64,000 nucleotides of DNA from positions 186,001 to 250,000 of the forward strand of contig OZ245876.1 of assembly GCA_965229445.1 (NCBI GenBank), read 5' to 3'. Below are positions 54,476 through 63,937 of this stretch, piece by piece (the first letter of the stretch is position 1; each line of letters opens with the position of its first letter). The DNA comes from Owenweeksia sp965229445. Its GTDB lineage: Bacteria > Bacteroidota > Bacteroidia > Flavobacteriales > Schleiferiaceae. The notes under the pieces are model-generated. The model was not told the origin of the DNA. It was given only the letters and a program-made list of their open reading frames with translations, and did no database searches. The translations under genes and the position numbers were made by a program.

Positions 54476-55998
54476 TTGTCAGCATAAGCCCTTGCTACAT
54501 CATCCTTGTCCCTTACTCTAAGCGTCAGGACGGCTGCCAGAATAAAGGAAAATCCTCCAACGATCAGGGCATAAATGGCTTCGCCAGCAAAAAACTTACC
54601 CAGTATAAACCCGAGAAGCGTTGCTGCAACCAATTGTGGAATCACGATGAAGAAGTTGAAAACTCCCATATAATAACCCATCTTATTAGAGGGAAGCGCA
54701 CCGGCAAGCATGGCATAGGGCATCGCCAGAATACTGGCCCAGGCAATACCAACCCCAACCATGGAAACCAGGATCAGGTTGGGATCATTAAGAAAGTATA
54801 TCGAAATCAGGCCAAATCCACCCAAACACAAGCATATCAGGTGTGTAAGCTTTCTGCTTGTCAGCTTAGCTAACCATGGCAGAGCAAATGCTACCAGGGC
54901 AGCTACTCCATTGTACACGGCGAAACATACGCCCACCCAGTCAGCCCCTTCATTGTAAAGATCGGATTGCGGATCAGTAGTGCCATAAATATGTGCCGTT
55001 ACTCCGGCCGTAGTATAAAGCCACATACTAAATAATCCAAACCAACTGAAGAATTGCACCAAGGCCAACTGTTTCATGGTTTCGGGCATTGCCAATAGGT
55101 CCGTCATGATAGACACAAAGCCATTGCGATAATTGCCGCTGCGAATCATAACAGAAGCCAATAGCCACAACAAGCCGACCATAGCAGCCATTATGGCTAA
55201 CAGGAAGAGTTCCTTGGGAAGCTCTGCTCTAAGCATGAAGTAAATAATTACTCCTATAGACAGCAGCATAACAATACCAATGCGACGCTGCTTGTTGCTC
55301 TCCACCAGCCGTTGCTCGTCACTCCATTCAGGATGCTCCTGTTCTTCGTGCTCTTCAAATGATTTAACTTCTTCTGGCGAGTATTCGAACGAACGGAATA
55401 CCGTCCATAGCACAGCGATAAGAAAAACGGCTCCTCCCAGATAAAAGGACCATTTAACCGAATCAGGAATAACACCTTCGGCAGCAGTATTACTGATATT
55501 GAGCCAATTGGTTAGCATATAAGGTAGTGCGGAGGCAACTACCGCCCCAATACCAATAAAAAAACTCTGAGTGGCAAAGCCAAGGGTACGTTGTTCAGAA
55601 GGAAGGTTATCACCCACAAAGGCTCTAAAAGGTTCCATGGAGATGTTTATAGAAGCATCCATAATCCATAAAACTCCGGCCGCCATCCAGAGACTAGCGG
55701 AATTTGGCATAAAAAAGAGAGCCAGGGCAGCGAGAATCGCCCCGATTAAGAAATAGGGACGACGTCTTCCGAACCTGGGGTGCCAGGTACGATCAGACAA
55801 GTAACCGATTACCGGTTGCACCAGCAGTCCAGTCATAGGAGCTGCAATCCAAAGAATCGCGATCTCATCAACTTCCGCGCCCAAAGTTTGGAAAATGCGA
55901 CTAACATTGGCATTTTGCAGACCAAAGCCAAACTGGATTCCCAGGAACCCAAAACTCATATTCCAGATCTGCCAGAAACTTAATTTAGGTTTACCCAT
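54472..55998 (-). CDS. MFS sugar transporter (SLC45/MalT-like)
   Basis: The 508-residue permease has twelve predicted helices and starts MGKPKLSFWQIWNMSFGFLGIQFG. The loop after helix 2 holds the MFS motif GYLSDRTWHPRFGRRRPYFLIG. SLC45-type MFS proteins carry disaccharides such as maltose or sucrose with protons. Being last in the GH65 operon, it should import maltose or short maltodextrins across the inner membrane. It begins six bases past the mgsA stop. Confidence 0.92.
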   Translation of the reverse strand: MGKPKLSFWQIWNMSFGFLGIQFGFGLQNANVSRIFQTLGAEVDEIAILWIAAPMTGLLVQPVIGYLSDRTWHPRFGRRRPYFLIGAILAALALFFMPNSASLWMAAGVLWIMDASINISMEPFRAFVGDNLPSEQRTLGFATQSFFIGIGAVVASALPYMLTNWLNISNTAAEGVIPDSVKWSFYLGGAVFLIAVLWTVFRSFEYSPEEVKSFEEHEEQEHPEWSDEQRLVESNKQRRIGIVMLLSIGVIIYFMLRAELPKELFLLAIMAAMVGLLWLLASVMIRSGNYRNGFVSIMTDLLAMPETMKQLALVQFFSWFGLFSMWLYTTAGVTAHIYGTTDPQSDLYNEGADWVGVCFAVYNGVAALVAFALPWLAKLTSRKLTHLICLCLGGFGLISIYFLNDPNLILVSMVGVGIAWASILAMPYAMLAGALPSNKMGYYMGVFNFFIVIPQLVAATLLGFILGKFFAGEAIYALIVGGFSFILAAVLTLRVRDKDDVARAYADN

Positions 55999-56004
55999 GG
56001 TTTA

Positions 56005-56376
56005 TTATTTATCCAATAATTTCTCAAAGATGAGTCGTGCTGTAGCAGGATTAGTGGCCAGGGGAATATTGTGAACATCGCACAGTCGCATCAGCATCAT
56101 AATATCAGGCTCATGCGGATGTTTATCTAGTGGATCCCTGAAAAAGAAAACAGCATCAAGCTTGCCTCTTGCCACCATGGCTCCTATTTCTGCATCACCA
56201 CCTAATGGTCCGGATAACACTTTGAAAACCTTTAGCCCTGATTTTTCTACAAAACCTCCCGTAGTTCCGGTTGCAATTAAGGACACATCCTTTCTATTAA
56301 ATTGATCAATAAAATCTCTCAGAAAGCCCACCATTTCCGGTTTCTTACCATCATGGGCAATGAGTGCAATATTCAT
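56005..56376 (-). CDS. mgsA: Methylglyoxal synthase
   Basis: The 123-residue enzyme converts dihydroxyacetone phosphate to methylglyoxal and phosphate. The catalytic residues of E. coli MgsA are kept: His8 in IAHDGKKPEM, D61 (Asp71) in GGDAEIG, D81, H88 (His98) and D91 (Asp101). The phosphate-binding IATGTTG is at 34-40. Length is slightly shorter than E. coli at the N-terminus. It overlaps the GH13 lipoprotein gene by four bases (ATGA) and precedes the transporter by six, placing it firmly inside the maltodextrin operon. Confidence 0.95.
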   Translation of the reverse strand: MNIALIAHDGKKPEMVGFLRDFIDQFNRKDVSLIATGTTGGFVEKSGLKVFKVLSGPLGGDAEIGAMVARGKLDAVFFFRDPLDKHPHEPDIMMLMRLCDVHNIPLATNPATARLIFEKLLDK

Positions 56377-57740
56377 TCGGAAAGCGTCAATAATTGATAA
56401 GAATGAGCTGGAATGGAAATTTGCCTGTTTGCTATGTCATATGCCTCGCCAGATAAGGCATTGACAAATTCGTTTCCAGAAATTTCTTTCGGCAGCTGCA
56501 AAGTTCCTGCTTTTGCGCCAAAATTTAAGGCTACAATCAGAAGGTGCCCTTGTAGTTCACGAGCGTAAGCAAATACGTGCTCGTCACTATCATTAAGACG
56601 TAAATAATCGCCCTGAAGATTTCCCATTTTTAAAGTAGGGTGAGTCATCTTGAGCTTGATTATGCTGCTGTACCAGTCAAATAAGCTGCTGTCTGTGCCA
56701 ACAATAGTATCTTTTTCAAAAAAGCGCAAACGTTTGTCCAGCCCGTACTCCTGACCACTATAAATAAGAGGCATACCATTGGGAAAAGTGGCGGCAAGGA
56801 CAAAGAAGTTTTGAGCATGCTGACCCAGACGCTCGTTGATAGTGCCATTCCAGCTGTTCTCGTCGTGGTTCGTCGTAAAAAACATCCGATAGTCATTCTT
56901 GTCGTAAAGCGTATCCATCTTTGATTGGTACTCATCGAGCGCCGAGAGGTCTTTGTTTCCCGACGCAATTTCATTCATGATGTGATGCAACTCCCAACCG
57001 TAAGTCATATCAAATGCTTCCTGATGAAATTCCGGGCCCTCAGCTTCTGCGAGCATAAAAACCGGTTTTATGCTATCCAGGGCTGGACGAACCCGATTCC
57101 AAAAATCCATCGGAACCTCCATAGCTACATCACATCGGAAACCATCGATCTCTGTTTCAGAAACCCAAAATTTCATGGCTTCCAACATGGCTTTTCTCAT
57201 GTCAGGATTATCATAGTTTAGGTCAGCAACGTCGGTCCAGTCATCATTTGGCGATACCACCTTTCCGTTCATCTGTGTGTACCATTCCTTGTGCTCTTTC
57301 ATCCAAACATTATCAAATGAAGAGTGGTTGGCGACCCAATCCAATATCACCTTCATATCCAGGTCATGTGCTTTATGGACGAAGATTATAAAGTCTTCCA
57401 TACTGCCAAATTCAGGGTTGATCGCGGTGTAATCACTAATGGAATAGTAACTTCCTAAACCACCTTTCCGATTTTCAATGCCAATGGGTTGTACCGGCAT
57501 CATCCATAAAATTTCTACTCCCAACTTTTTTAATTCGGGTAGTTTTTCAGCCAGGGCATTTATCGTTCCTTCTGGGGTGTGTTGCCGGATATTGACCTCA
57601 TAAATTGAACTATGAGTGGTCCATTCTGGGTGCATGCCTAATGAGGGAGAGGAGTCTTGTATTGCCGGGGAGTCCGGTTGACTGGGTCCCTGGCAGCTCA
57701 TGATGGTCCATGCTGTGAGTATTAGGATCGCTCTTTTCAT
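56373..57740 (-). CDS. GH13 alpha-amylase lipoprotein
   Basis: The 455-residue enzyme has a lipobox (WTIMSC, Cys16), so it is membrane-anchored, and a Ser/Pro-rich linker before the barrel. Catalytic residues are D204 (GFRCD), E232 (MLAEAEG) and D293 (TTNHDEN). It lacks a large N-terminal domain and is short for GH13, with a small C-terminal beta domain. It overlaps both neighbours by four bases. Likely substrate: maltodextrins at the outer membrane. Confidence 0.92.
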   Translation of the reverse strand: MKRAILILTAWTIMSCQGPSQPDSPAIQDSSPSLGMHPEWTTHSSIYEVNIRQHTPEGTINALAEKLPELKKLGVEILWMMPVQPIGIENRKGGLGSYYSISDYTAINPEFGSMEDFIIFVHKAHDLDMKVILDWVANHSSFDNVWMKEHKEWYTQMNGKVVSPNDDWTDVADLNYDNPDMRKAMLEAMKFWVSETEIDGFRCDVAMEVPMDFWNRVRPALDSIKPVFMLAEAEGPEFHQEAFDMTYGWELHHIMNEIASGNKDLSALDEYQSKMDTLYDKNDYRMFFTTNHDENSWNGTINERLGQHAQNFFVLAATFPNGMPLIYSGQEYGLDKRLRFFEKDTIVGTDSSLFDWYSSIIKLKMTHPTLKMGNLQGDYLRLNDSDEHVFAYARELQGHLLIVALNFGAKAGTLQLPKEISGNEFVNALSGEAYDIANRQISIPAHSYQLLTLSE

Positions 57741-60079
57741 TTTACAGATTTAGTGTTGGACAGGTAGATGAAGGCTCTTGGGCCTAATTTTAACTTGTGT
57801 GATGTATCCACATGGGAATCCTCAAGGTCCGCATCGGAGGCCATCAGAATATGCCAGTCGTCTTCAAGCTCCACGTGTTGGGTGTGGTCAGAATTATTGA
57901 GGAGTACCCAAATTTCGTCCTGAAAATAGCGACGCTCTATCAGCAAGACATGCCTGTTAATAGTAGTAACTTCAGTGCTGCCGTAAATCAATGGAAGTTG
58001 AGTTCCTCGGAGTTGATACAACTGCTTGACTTGCTCCAGGAGCTTTTGCTCATCTATATCGTACCCGGTAAATCGCATCATTCTGCGATTGTCAGGATCC
58101 CCTGCACCGGGCAAGCCAAACTCATCACCGTAATAAATACAAGGGATACCAGGAATAGCCGTGTTAAAGGCATGTAATAGGCCAAGACGATTATAGGCAT
58201 GTGGATTAGGTTTGCCTATTTCCCGATCCCATCCGGCTAGTTTGGCATCTTCATCAAATTTGACGTCGCCGGAACTAAGACTAATAAAACGAGCACGATC
58301 CTGATTGCCTGTAATATTCCCCATTAAGTGGTGATAGCCATATATTTCGAGACCCTGCAACAACTTCTCTTTCAGATTGTTGAGATCGCCATGATGTGAA
58401 GCAAAGGCGCCGACACTAGCATCATAGAGATTAAAGTCAAATTGAGCATCCAGCATTCCGGTTGAGATATAGGAATTAATTAGCATTGGGCTGCCGTAAG
58501 TTTCCCCTATCTGATAAATGGGCTTACTGGTGAGTTTTTTTATACGATAACTTAAGGTACGCCAATAGAGTTCGTCTATATGTTTGGTGGCATCATGGCG
58601 AAAGCCATCAAAACTAAACTCCTCCAGCCAAAACACGGCACTATCAACCAGGGGATCTACCACTTCCATTCTCCTAAGGTCTAAGGTGGGGAGGTGGTCA
58701 TCAAACCAGGTGGTGAGTCTTTGCTCATCCCATTTTTCGGTATTCTTTGTACCGTCAGGAAGGTATAAGGGAGTGGCCCAATCCGGGTGTTTCTGATAGA
58801 TGGGGTGCTGCAGATGTACATGATTTGCAACATAATCCAGAATTACGTTTTTACTGTTGCGATGCGCATCTTGTAAAAGTTGATGAACCTGATTTTCCGA
58901 TCCAAAGCGAAAATCTACCCTGATATTGCTTACTGGCCAGTAACCATGATAAGCAGAAAACTTACTCTTCACGTTTCCTTTGTCCCAGTACCCCCAGGCA
59001 TCCAATGGACCTTGTGTAATTGGAGATAGCCAAATGGTATTTACCTGCAGGGAATCAAAAAAACCATCTTTTATTTTTTGGTCGATACCCTTAAGATCAC
59101 CACCCATGTAATTTGCAGGTGGCTGTATATCAGGATCAGGGGTGGGAAGGTCATTTTCTTGCTCGGCATTGTTGAATCTGTCAACCATCAAAAAGTACAT
59201 TCTGGCCTGATGCCAATCGGAACGATCGAGTTGTTGAACGCTCTTCACCACTTGACCACTGTCTAGTGGAATCAACATATCCTTTCCCTTATGCGTTCCT
59301 TTATAGCTGTAGATTCTTATATAGGAGCGCTTTATTGTTTTAGCTTCGGCAGGAATCCTCAAATAACAGTTTCCCGATTCTTCAGGCTCACATTTTAGGG
59401 GGATCACCTGATTGTTCCAAAATGCCACATATTCATTCACACCGTCTCTCAGGGAAATGGTGATTTCGCTTTCTGATTGGTTTCTAAGTTCAAAATCCTG
59501 CGGGAATGGACCCGGGCCTTCGGGAACGCGTAATATGCTGTTGAAACTGCCCATGCCGTTGTCAGACATTTCCATATTCTGTGGATCAGTGATTTCAGTA
59601 CCATCTACCAGCAACTTGTACTCATACCTGCCCGGTGGTAAGTGGTAGGTGGCCAGGTAAAATCCCTTTTCAGGGATAATGGGAGAAACATCTCGATTCC
59701 AATTATTAAAGGAGCCGAATATTTTAACCTCCCTGCCCTCAATAAGCTCTGCAGGAATATGGATGGCTGCCTCTTTAAGGTTGTGATTGATTAATAGAAG
59801 GGACTGCTTACCCCGGGGAGTCATGAGGTTGAGCGTTGCCATTTTTGTGGGTAAACGGCCATGCAGCAGAAGGGTATCTTCAGATCGTCCAACATGGGTT
59901 AAGCCCTCCGGAAGGCTTACTTCACTGTAATCAAGATTAGGCAGATAGTCTCTGAGGTAAATAACAGTGGTGTCTGGCTTTAGATTTACCGGAGTAAAAA
60001 GTCCATGCAATGCCACCTGAGCCTGGCAAAGGATAGGAAAGCACAGGATAACCAAGCTTGTGTAATAAATGCGCCTCAC
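57737..60079 (-). CDS. Secreted GH13 enzyme with N-terminal CBM48-like domain
   Basis: The 780-residue protein has a signal peptide (MRRIYYTSLVILCFPILCQAQ). A glycogen-binding-like domain lies near 115-187 (VKIFGSFNNWNRDV, PPGRYEYKLLVDG), followed by another beta domain and a GH13 barrel from about 290. Catalytic D496 (GFRHD), E526 (QIGETYG) and D594 (GNQDR) are present. It should cleave longer glucans or branched maltodextrins. It starts 27 bases after GH65 and overlaps the lipoprotein gene by four bases. Confidence 0.93.
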   Translation of the reverse strand: MRRIYYTSLVILCFPILCQAQVALHGLFTPVNLKPDTTVIYLRDYLPNLDYSEVSLPEGLTHVGRSEDTLLLHGRLPTKMATLNLMTPRGKQSLLLINHNLKEAAIHIPAELIEGREVKIFGSFNNWNRDVSPIIPEKGFYLATYHLPPGRYEYKLLVDGTEITDPQNMEMSDNGMGSFNSILRVPEGPGPFPQDFELRNQSESEITISLRDGVNEYVAFWNNQVIPLKCEPEESGNCYLRIPAEAKTIKRSYIRIYSYKGTHKGKDMLIPLDSGQVVKSVQQLDRSDWHQARMYFLMVDRFNNAEQENDLPTPDPDIQPPANYMGGDLKGIDQKIKDGFFDSLQVNTIWLSPITQGPLDAWGYWDKGNVKSKFSAYHGYWPVSNIRVDFRFGSENQVHQLLQDAHRNSKNVILDYVANHVHLQHPIYQKHPDWATPLYLPDGTKNTEKWDEQRLTTWFDDHLPTLDLRRMEVVDPLVDSAVFWLEEFSFDGFRHDATKHIDELYWRTLSYRIKKLTSKPIYQIGETYGSPMLINSYISTGMLDAQFDFNLYDASVGAFASHHGDLNNLKEKLLQGLEIYGYHHLMGNITGNQDRARFISLSSGDVKFDEDAKLAGWDREIGKPNPHAYNRLGLLHAFNTAIPGIPCIYYGDEFGLPGAGDPDNRRMMRFTGYDIDEQKLLEQVKQLYQLRGTQLPLIYGSTEVTTINRHVLLIERRYFQDEIWVLLNNSDHTQHVELEDDWHILMASDADLEDSHVDTSHKLKLGPRAFIYLSNTKSVK

Positions 60080-60106
60080 GGTGTATCGTTTTTTATGATG
60101 CTTGTT

Positions 60107-62392
60107 TTATTCCGGTTTAACTTTTTCACCATTAACGACTACTTGCAGGTCTTCACCGGAAATTTTCTTGATCTGATGAGAATCCTTATCAAAGGATAGC
60201 TGTATAATACTTTTACGAAAATGAATTTTGAAGCTGAGCCTTTCCCACGACTTCGGCAATTGCGGACGGAAGTATAGGCTGCCGTTCCTGACTCTCATCC
60301 CTCCGAAGCCCTCAACCACACTGAGCCAGGTGCCGGCCATACTGGTAATGTGCAGGCCTTCATGCACCTCCCGGTTGTAATCATCAAGGTCGAGTCTGCT
60401 GGTTCTCAGATACATCTCGTAGGCCTTATCCAATTTGCCCAATGAGGCAGCCAGGATGGCGTGAACACAAGGTGATAGGGAGCTTTCATGCACGGTTCGC
60501 GGCTCATAGAAGTCAAAATTTCGCTTCAGTTCATCACTGGTAAATTGTCCCTCAAACAGGTACATGCCTTGCAATACATCGGCTTGTTTGATAAAACACG
60601 AACGAAGGATTCGATCCCAACTCCAGTATTGATTGATAGGTCGTTCAGCAGGATCCAGTTCCTCGGCTAGCATCTGCACCTTGTCAAGATAGCCTTCTTG
60701 TTGGAGGAATATTCCGCGCTCGGGGTCATAAGGTAGAAACACATCTTCAACGATGGCTTGCCACTGCTTGAGCTCCTTGGATTCTTCAAAAGACAGATTC
60801 TTCAGTAGGTCTTTAAGTCGGGTTTCATCTATTTTACCGGCAATGCGTATGGCTTCCTTGGTATACCGAAGAGTCCATTGTGCAATGAAATTGGTGTACC
60901 AATTATTATTGACGTTGTTTTCATACTCGTTCGGTCCCGTTACCCCAAGCATCACATACTTTTTCTTTTCCTCGCTCCAATTAAATCGCTGAGCCCAAAA
61001 GCGGGAAATTGAAATCAATACCTCGAGTCCATAGTCTAGCAGGTATTCTTCATCCTGGTAGTAGCGGACATAATTGTAAATGGCAAAGGCAATGGCTCCA
61101 TTGCGATGAATTTCTTCAAAGGTTATTTCCCATTCATTATGGCATTCTTCACCATTCATGGTTACCATGGGATACAAGGCTGCGCCATTGGTAAAACCGA
61201 GTTTGGTCGCATTTTCAATGGCTTTCTCAAGATGCCGATGGCGGTAGATTAACAAATTTCTGGCCACCTCCTGACCAGCAGAGGCCATGTAAAAAGGCAG
61301 GCAATAAGCCTCTGTATCCCAGTAGGTAGAGCCGCCATATTTTTCTCCCGTAAATCCCTTCGGACCAATATTTAGTCTGGGATCATCACCAGTATAAGTT
61401 TGCACCAGGTGAAAGATATTGAACCTAATTCCCTGCTGGGCATCAGGATCTCCTACAATTTCTATATCGCTTTCGCGCCAGTATTTATCCCACCAATCTG
61501 TATGCTCTTTCCGCAGATCGATGTAACCGGCGTTTAACGCATCTCTTGAAATAGCCGTGGCTTGAGATATGAGTTCTTCAGCGGGATGATTTAGGCTGGA
61601 TACAATACCGGCATATTTATACAAGTGATATTCCGTTCCAGCTTGCGCATTAAATGAAATAGTTTGGGAAACATACTTTTCAGACCGCTCATTCAATGCC
61701 GGGATTGAAAGTTCTTTATTATCTCCATAGAGTTGCCAGTTCATTGCCGCTGCCACTGAGAAATTTGTTTTCTTAGTGCGCGCTGATACAGAGGCCACCT
61801 CCTGATCAAGCTTTTCTGTTATAGATTCCCAGAACTTCTCATCATAGTTGCTGTCACTATTTACTACATCAAAGTCGAGATAAGGGGAAATGGATACTGT
61901 GCCATTAAAGTTCAGGAGCGAGATGGAATATTGGATAGCTCCTAATTCTTTGCGCTCCATGCTTACAAATCTTTCTGACTTGATGAGCAATTGTCTTTGA
62001 TCGCCGATATCCAATTGGACCTCTCGTTTTAGTAGACCTTGGCGCATGTCCAGTTCACGGTAAAACTGAAGCACATTTTGTTTGGCCAGGTCAATCTCTA
62101 CACCGTCAATTTTGAGGTCTATACCGATCCAGTTGACGGAATTTAAAACTTTGGCGAAGTACTCAGGATATCCGTTTTTCCACCATCCTACCCGGGTTTT
62201 GTCAGGATAATAAACTCCTCCGATATAGCTTCCCTGTAAATGAGCACCCGAGTATTGCTCTTCAAAATTGGCTCTTTGACCCATGCGGCCATTGCCAATA
62301 CTGAAGATGGACTCTGACCCCTGGTGACGAGCCGGATCCCATTTATTCTCAATGATTTTCCATTCGTCTGTGATCAGATACTTCCCATACAT
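60107..62392 (-). CDS. GH65 maltose phosphorylase
   Basis: The 761-residue cytoplasmic enzyme phosphorolyses maltose to beta-glucose-1-phosphate and glucose. The acid Glu489 is in VTGPNEYENNVNNNWYTN, matching the Lactobacillus maltose phosphorylase motif around Glu487. Further conserved blocks are GGSTYWDTEAYCLPFY (353-368) and EITFEEIHRNGAIA (422-435). Length fits the family. The link with pgmB two bases upstream supports maltose rather than trehalose or kojibiose, though these are not ruled out. Confidence 0.93.
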   Translation of the reverse strand: MYGKYLITDEWKIIENKWDPARHQGSESIFSIGNGRMGQRANFEEQYSGAHLQGSYIGGVYYPDKTRVGWWKNGYPEYFAKVLNSVNWIGIDLKIDGVEIDLAKQNVLQFYRELDMRQGLLKREVQLDIGDQRQLLIKSERFVSMERKELGAIQYSISLLNFNGTVSISPYLDFDVVNSDSNYDEKFWESITEKLDQEVASVSARTKKTNFSVAAAMNWQLYGDNKELSIPALNERSEKYVSQTISFNAQAGTEYHLYKYAGIVSSLNHPAEELISQATAISRDALNAGYIDLRKEHTDWWDKYWRESDIEIVGDPDAQQGIRFNIFHLVQTYTGDDPRLNIGPKGFTGEKYGGSTYWDTEAYCLPFYMASAGQEVARNLLIYRHRHLEKAIENATKLGFTNGAALYPMVTMNGEECHNEWEITFEEIHRNGAIAFAIYNYVRYYQDEEYLLDYGLEVLISISRFWAQRFNWSEEKKKYVMLGVTGPNEYENNVNNNWYTNFIAQWTLRYTKEAIRIAGKIDETRLKDLLKNLSFEESKELKQWQAIVEDVFLPYDPERGIFLQQEGYLDKVQMLAEELDPAERPINQYWSWDRILRSCFIKQADVLQGMYLFEGQFTSDELKRNFDFYEPRTVHESSLSPCVHAILAASLGKLDKAYEMYLRTSRLDLDDYNREVHEGLHITSMAGTWLSVVEGFGGMRVRNGSLYFRPQLPKSWERLSFKIHFRKSIIQLSFDKDSHQIKKISGEDLQVVVNGEKVKPE

Positions 62393-62394
62393 AA

Positions 62395-63054
62395 CTAGAA
62401 ATTGAGACGATTTATGACTTCTGCAGGATTGGTTTCACCAAGGTTTTTAAAAATCATTTCAGCTTCCGCTAAGCTTTTTTTATTCCCAATCCCTACGGTT
62501 CTGAACCCTCCTGCCAGGGCTGCTTCTATTCCTGCTTGTGCATCCTCGAAGACGACTAACTCTGCTGGCTCCAGAGACAAGCGTTCTGCAGCGGTGTTAA
62601 AAATTTCAGGATCGGGCTTGCTATTTTTGATTTGGGTGCCGTCTACTACCGTATCGAAATAATGCGTCAGATCGGTTAGTTCCAGAATTCGTTGCGCGTT
62701 TTTGCTGGAAGAGGCAAGCGCTATGGTAAGAGAGAGATCCTTTGAGCCGTCAAGAAACTCCCTAACTCCCGGCAAAGTAGAATCATGGTCCATGGTCTTA
62801 ATCAACTCCATATACCATTCATTTTTCTTTTGCATCAAGCTTTCTTTCTCTGTTTCTAAGAGAGTAACCTTGCCCCAGCCTAAAATCTTATCAAGGGAAT
62901 CCTTTCTGCCAACCCCTTTCAGTTGTTCATTCTCTTTTTCGCTAAAGTCAAAACCCAGCTCATTTGCCATTCTTCGCCAGGCCTGGTAGTGGTACTTTGC
63001 AGTATCTACCAGCACGCCGTCAAGATCAAAAACAAATCCTTTAATTATTGCCAC
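62395..63054 (-). CDS. pgmB: Beta-phosphoglucomutase
   Basis: The 219-residue HAD-superfamily enzyme has the nucleophile D10 and D12 in VFDLDGVLVDT, the cap motif GRKDSLDKIL, the Lys motif KNSKPDPE and VFEDAQAGIEAA. It turns beta-glucose-1-phosphate from maltose phosphorylase into glucose-6-phosphate. The pairing with GH65 (2-base gap) supports the exact function within the HAD family. Confidence 0.95.
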   Translation of the reverse strand: MAIIKGFVFDLDGVLVDTAKYHYQAWRRMANELGFDFSEKENEQLKGVGRKDSLDKILGWGKVTLLETEKESLMQKKNEWYMELIKTMDHDSTLPGVREFLDGSKDLSLTIALASSSKNAQRILELTDLTHYFDTVVDGTQIKNSKPDPEIFNTAAERLSLEPAELVVFEDAQAGIEAALAGGFRTVGIGNKKSLAEAEMIFKNLGETNPAEVINRLNF

Positions 63055-63064
63055 AATAGTTGGT

Positions 63065-63937
63065 TTAGATGTTGGAAGAACTCAGACTAAAAATGTATTT
63101 GCGGTGATATTCAATCAGGTTGTCCAATGGTTTTTGAATGATCTGTCCAGGTTTCAAATCCATATGACCCATTACCTCTTTCAGAATATCCTGAAAATAC
63201 CAGGCAATCGAGCCCACAAAGTGAATGGGAACCTGACGGGCATTGTCAAAGCAAAGCACATGATTCTCCAGGAATTCCATAAATCCCGAGAACACAATTT
63301 CCCAGAAATAGGGGTGAGCAATATTTTCACTGGCGAATGGGGCAAAGCTGGCCAGATAAACATTAGCGTGTTCTTCTTGATATACCCTGCGAGTTACCTC
63401 ATCTTTTTCAAGATTATATTGCGCCTTAAACTTGCCTCTATATTCTTCGGGCATTCGTCGGTAGAAGTAGCCTCGTAGAAGGCGCTTGCCGATATAACTT
63501 GCCGCACCTTCATCACCAAGTATGAAGCCCATCCCAGAATTGCTATTGGAAAAGTTTTGACCATCAAAATACACGCTGTTTGAACCGGTACCTAGGATGC
63601 AGCTAATGGCAGGTTCACCAGTATAAGTAGCATAAGAACAAGCCACTAAATCGTGGTCCACATGTATCTGTGCTTTTTGAAATACCGCAGATAGGCCCTG
63701 CTTCAACCGGCACGCCAAAAATTCAGACGAGCTTCCCGAAGCATAAAAGTAGACTTGCTTAATGCTATCGTAGTGTTCTTTTATTTCAGGGATTTTTCTA
63801 ATCTCAGCATTTATCATTTCAGCGCTGTAGAAGTACGGATTTAAACCAATATGGTTAAACCTCTGTATTACTTCTCCTGCATCGTCCAGCAAGACAGCGT
63901 CCGTTTTAGTAGAGCCACTTTCGGCCAGGTAGATCAT
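63065..63937 (-). CDS. BadF/BadG/BcrA/BcrD-type sugar kinase (N-acetylglucosamine kinase-like)
   Basis: The 290-residue protein has the ASKHA phosphate-1 motif AESGSTKTDAVLLD at 5-18 and phosphate-2 LGTGSNSVYF near 114-123, with GMGFILGDEGAASYIGKRL after it. Bacteroidota relatives are annotated N-acetylglucosamine kinase. Here it heads the maltose operon (10 bases before pgmB), so phosphorylating the free glucose left by maltose phosphorylase is an attractive inferred role. It starts with ATG 63937. No promoter was recognised in the remaining 63 bases. Confidence 0.88.
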   Translation of the reverse strand: MIYLAESGSTKTDAVLLDDAGEVIQRFNHIGLNPYFYSAEMINAEIRKIPEIKEHYDSIKQVYFYASGSSSEFLACRLKQGLSAVFQKAQIHVDHDLVACSYATYTGEPAISCILGTGSNSVYFDGQNFSNSNSGMGFILGDEGAASYIGKRLLRGYFYRRMPEEYRGKFKAQYNLEKDEVTRRVYQEEHANVYLASFAPFASENIAHPYFWEIVFSGFMEFLENHVLCFDNARQVPIHFVGSIAWYFQDILKEVMGHMDLKPGQIIQKPLDNLIEYHRKYIFSLSSSNI

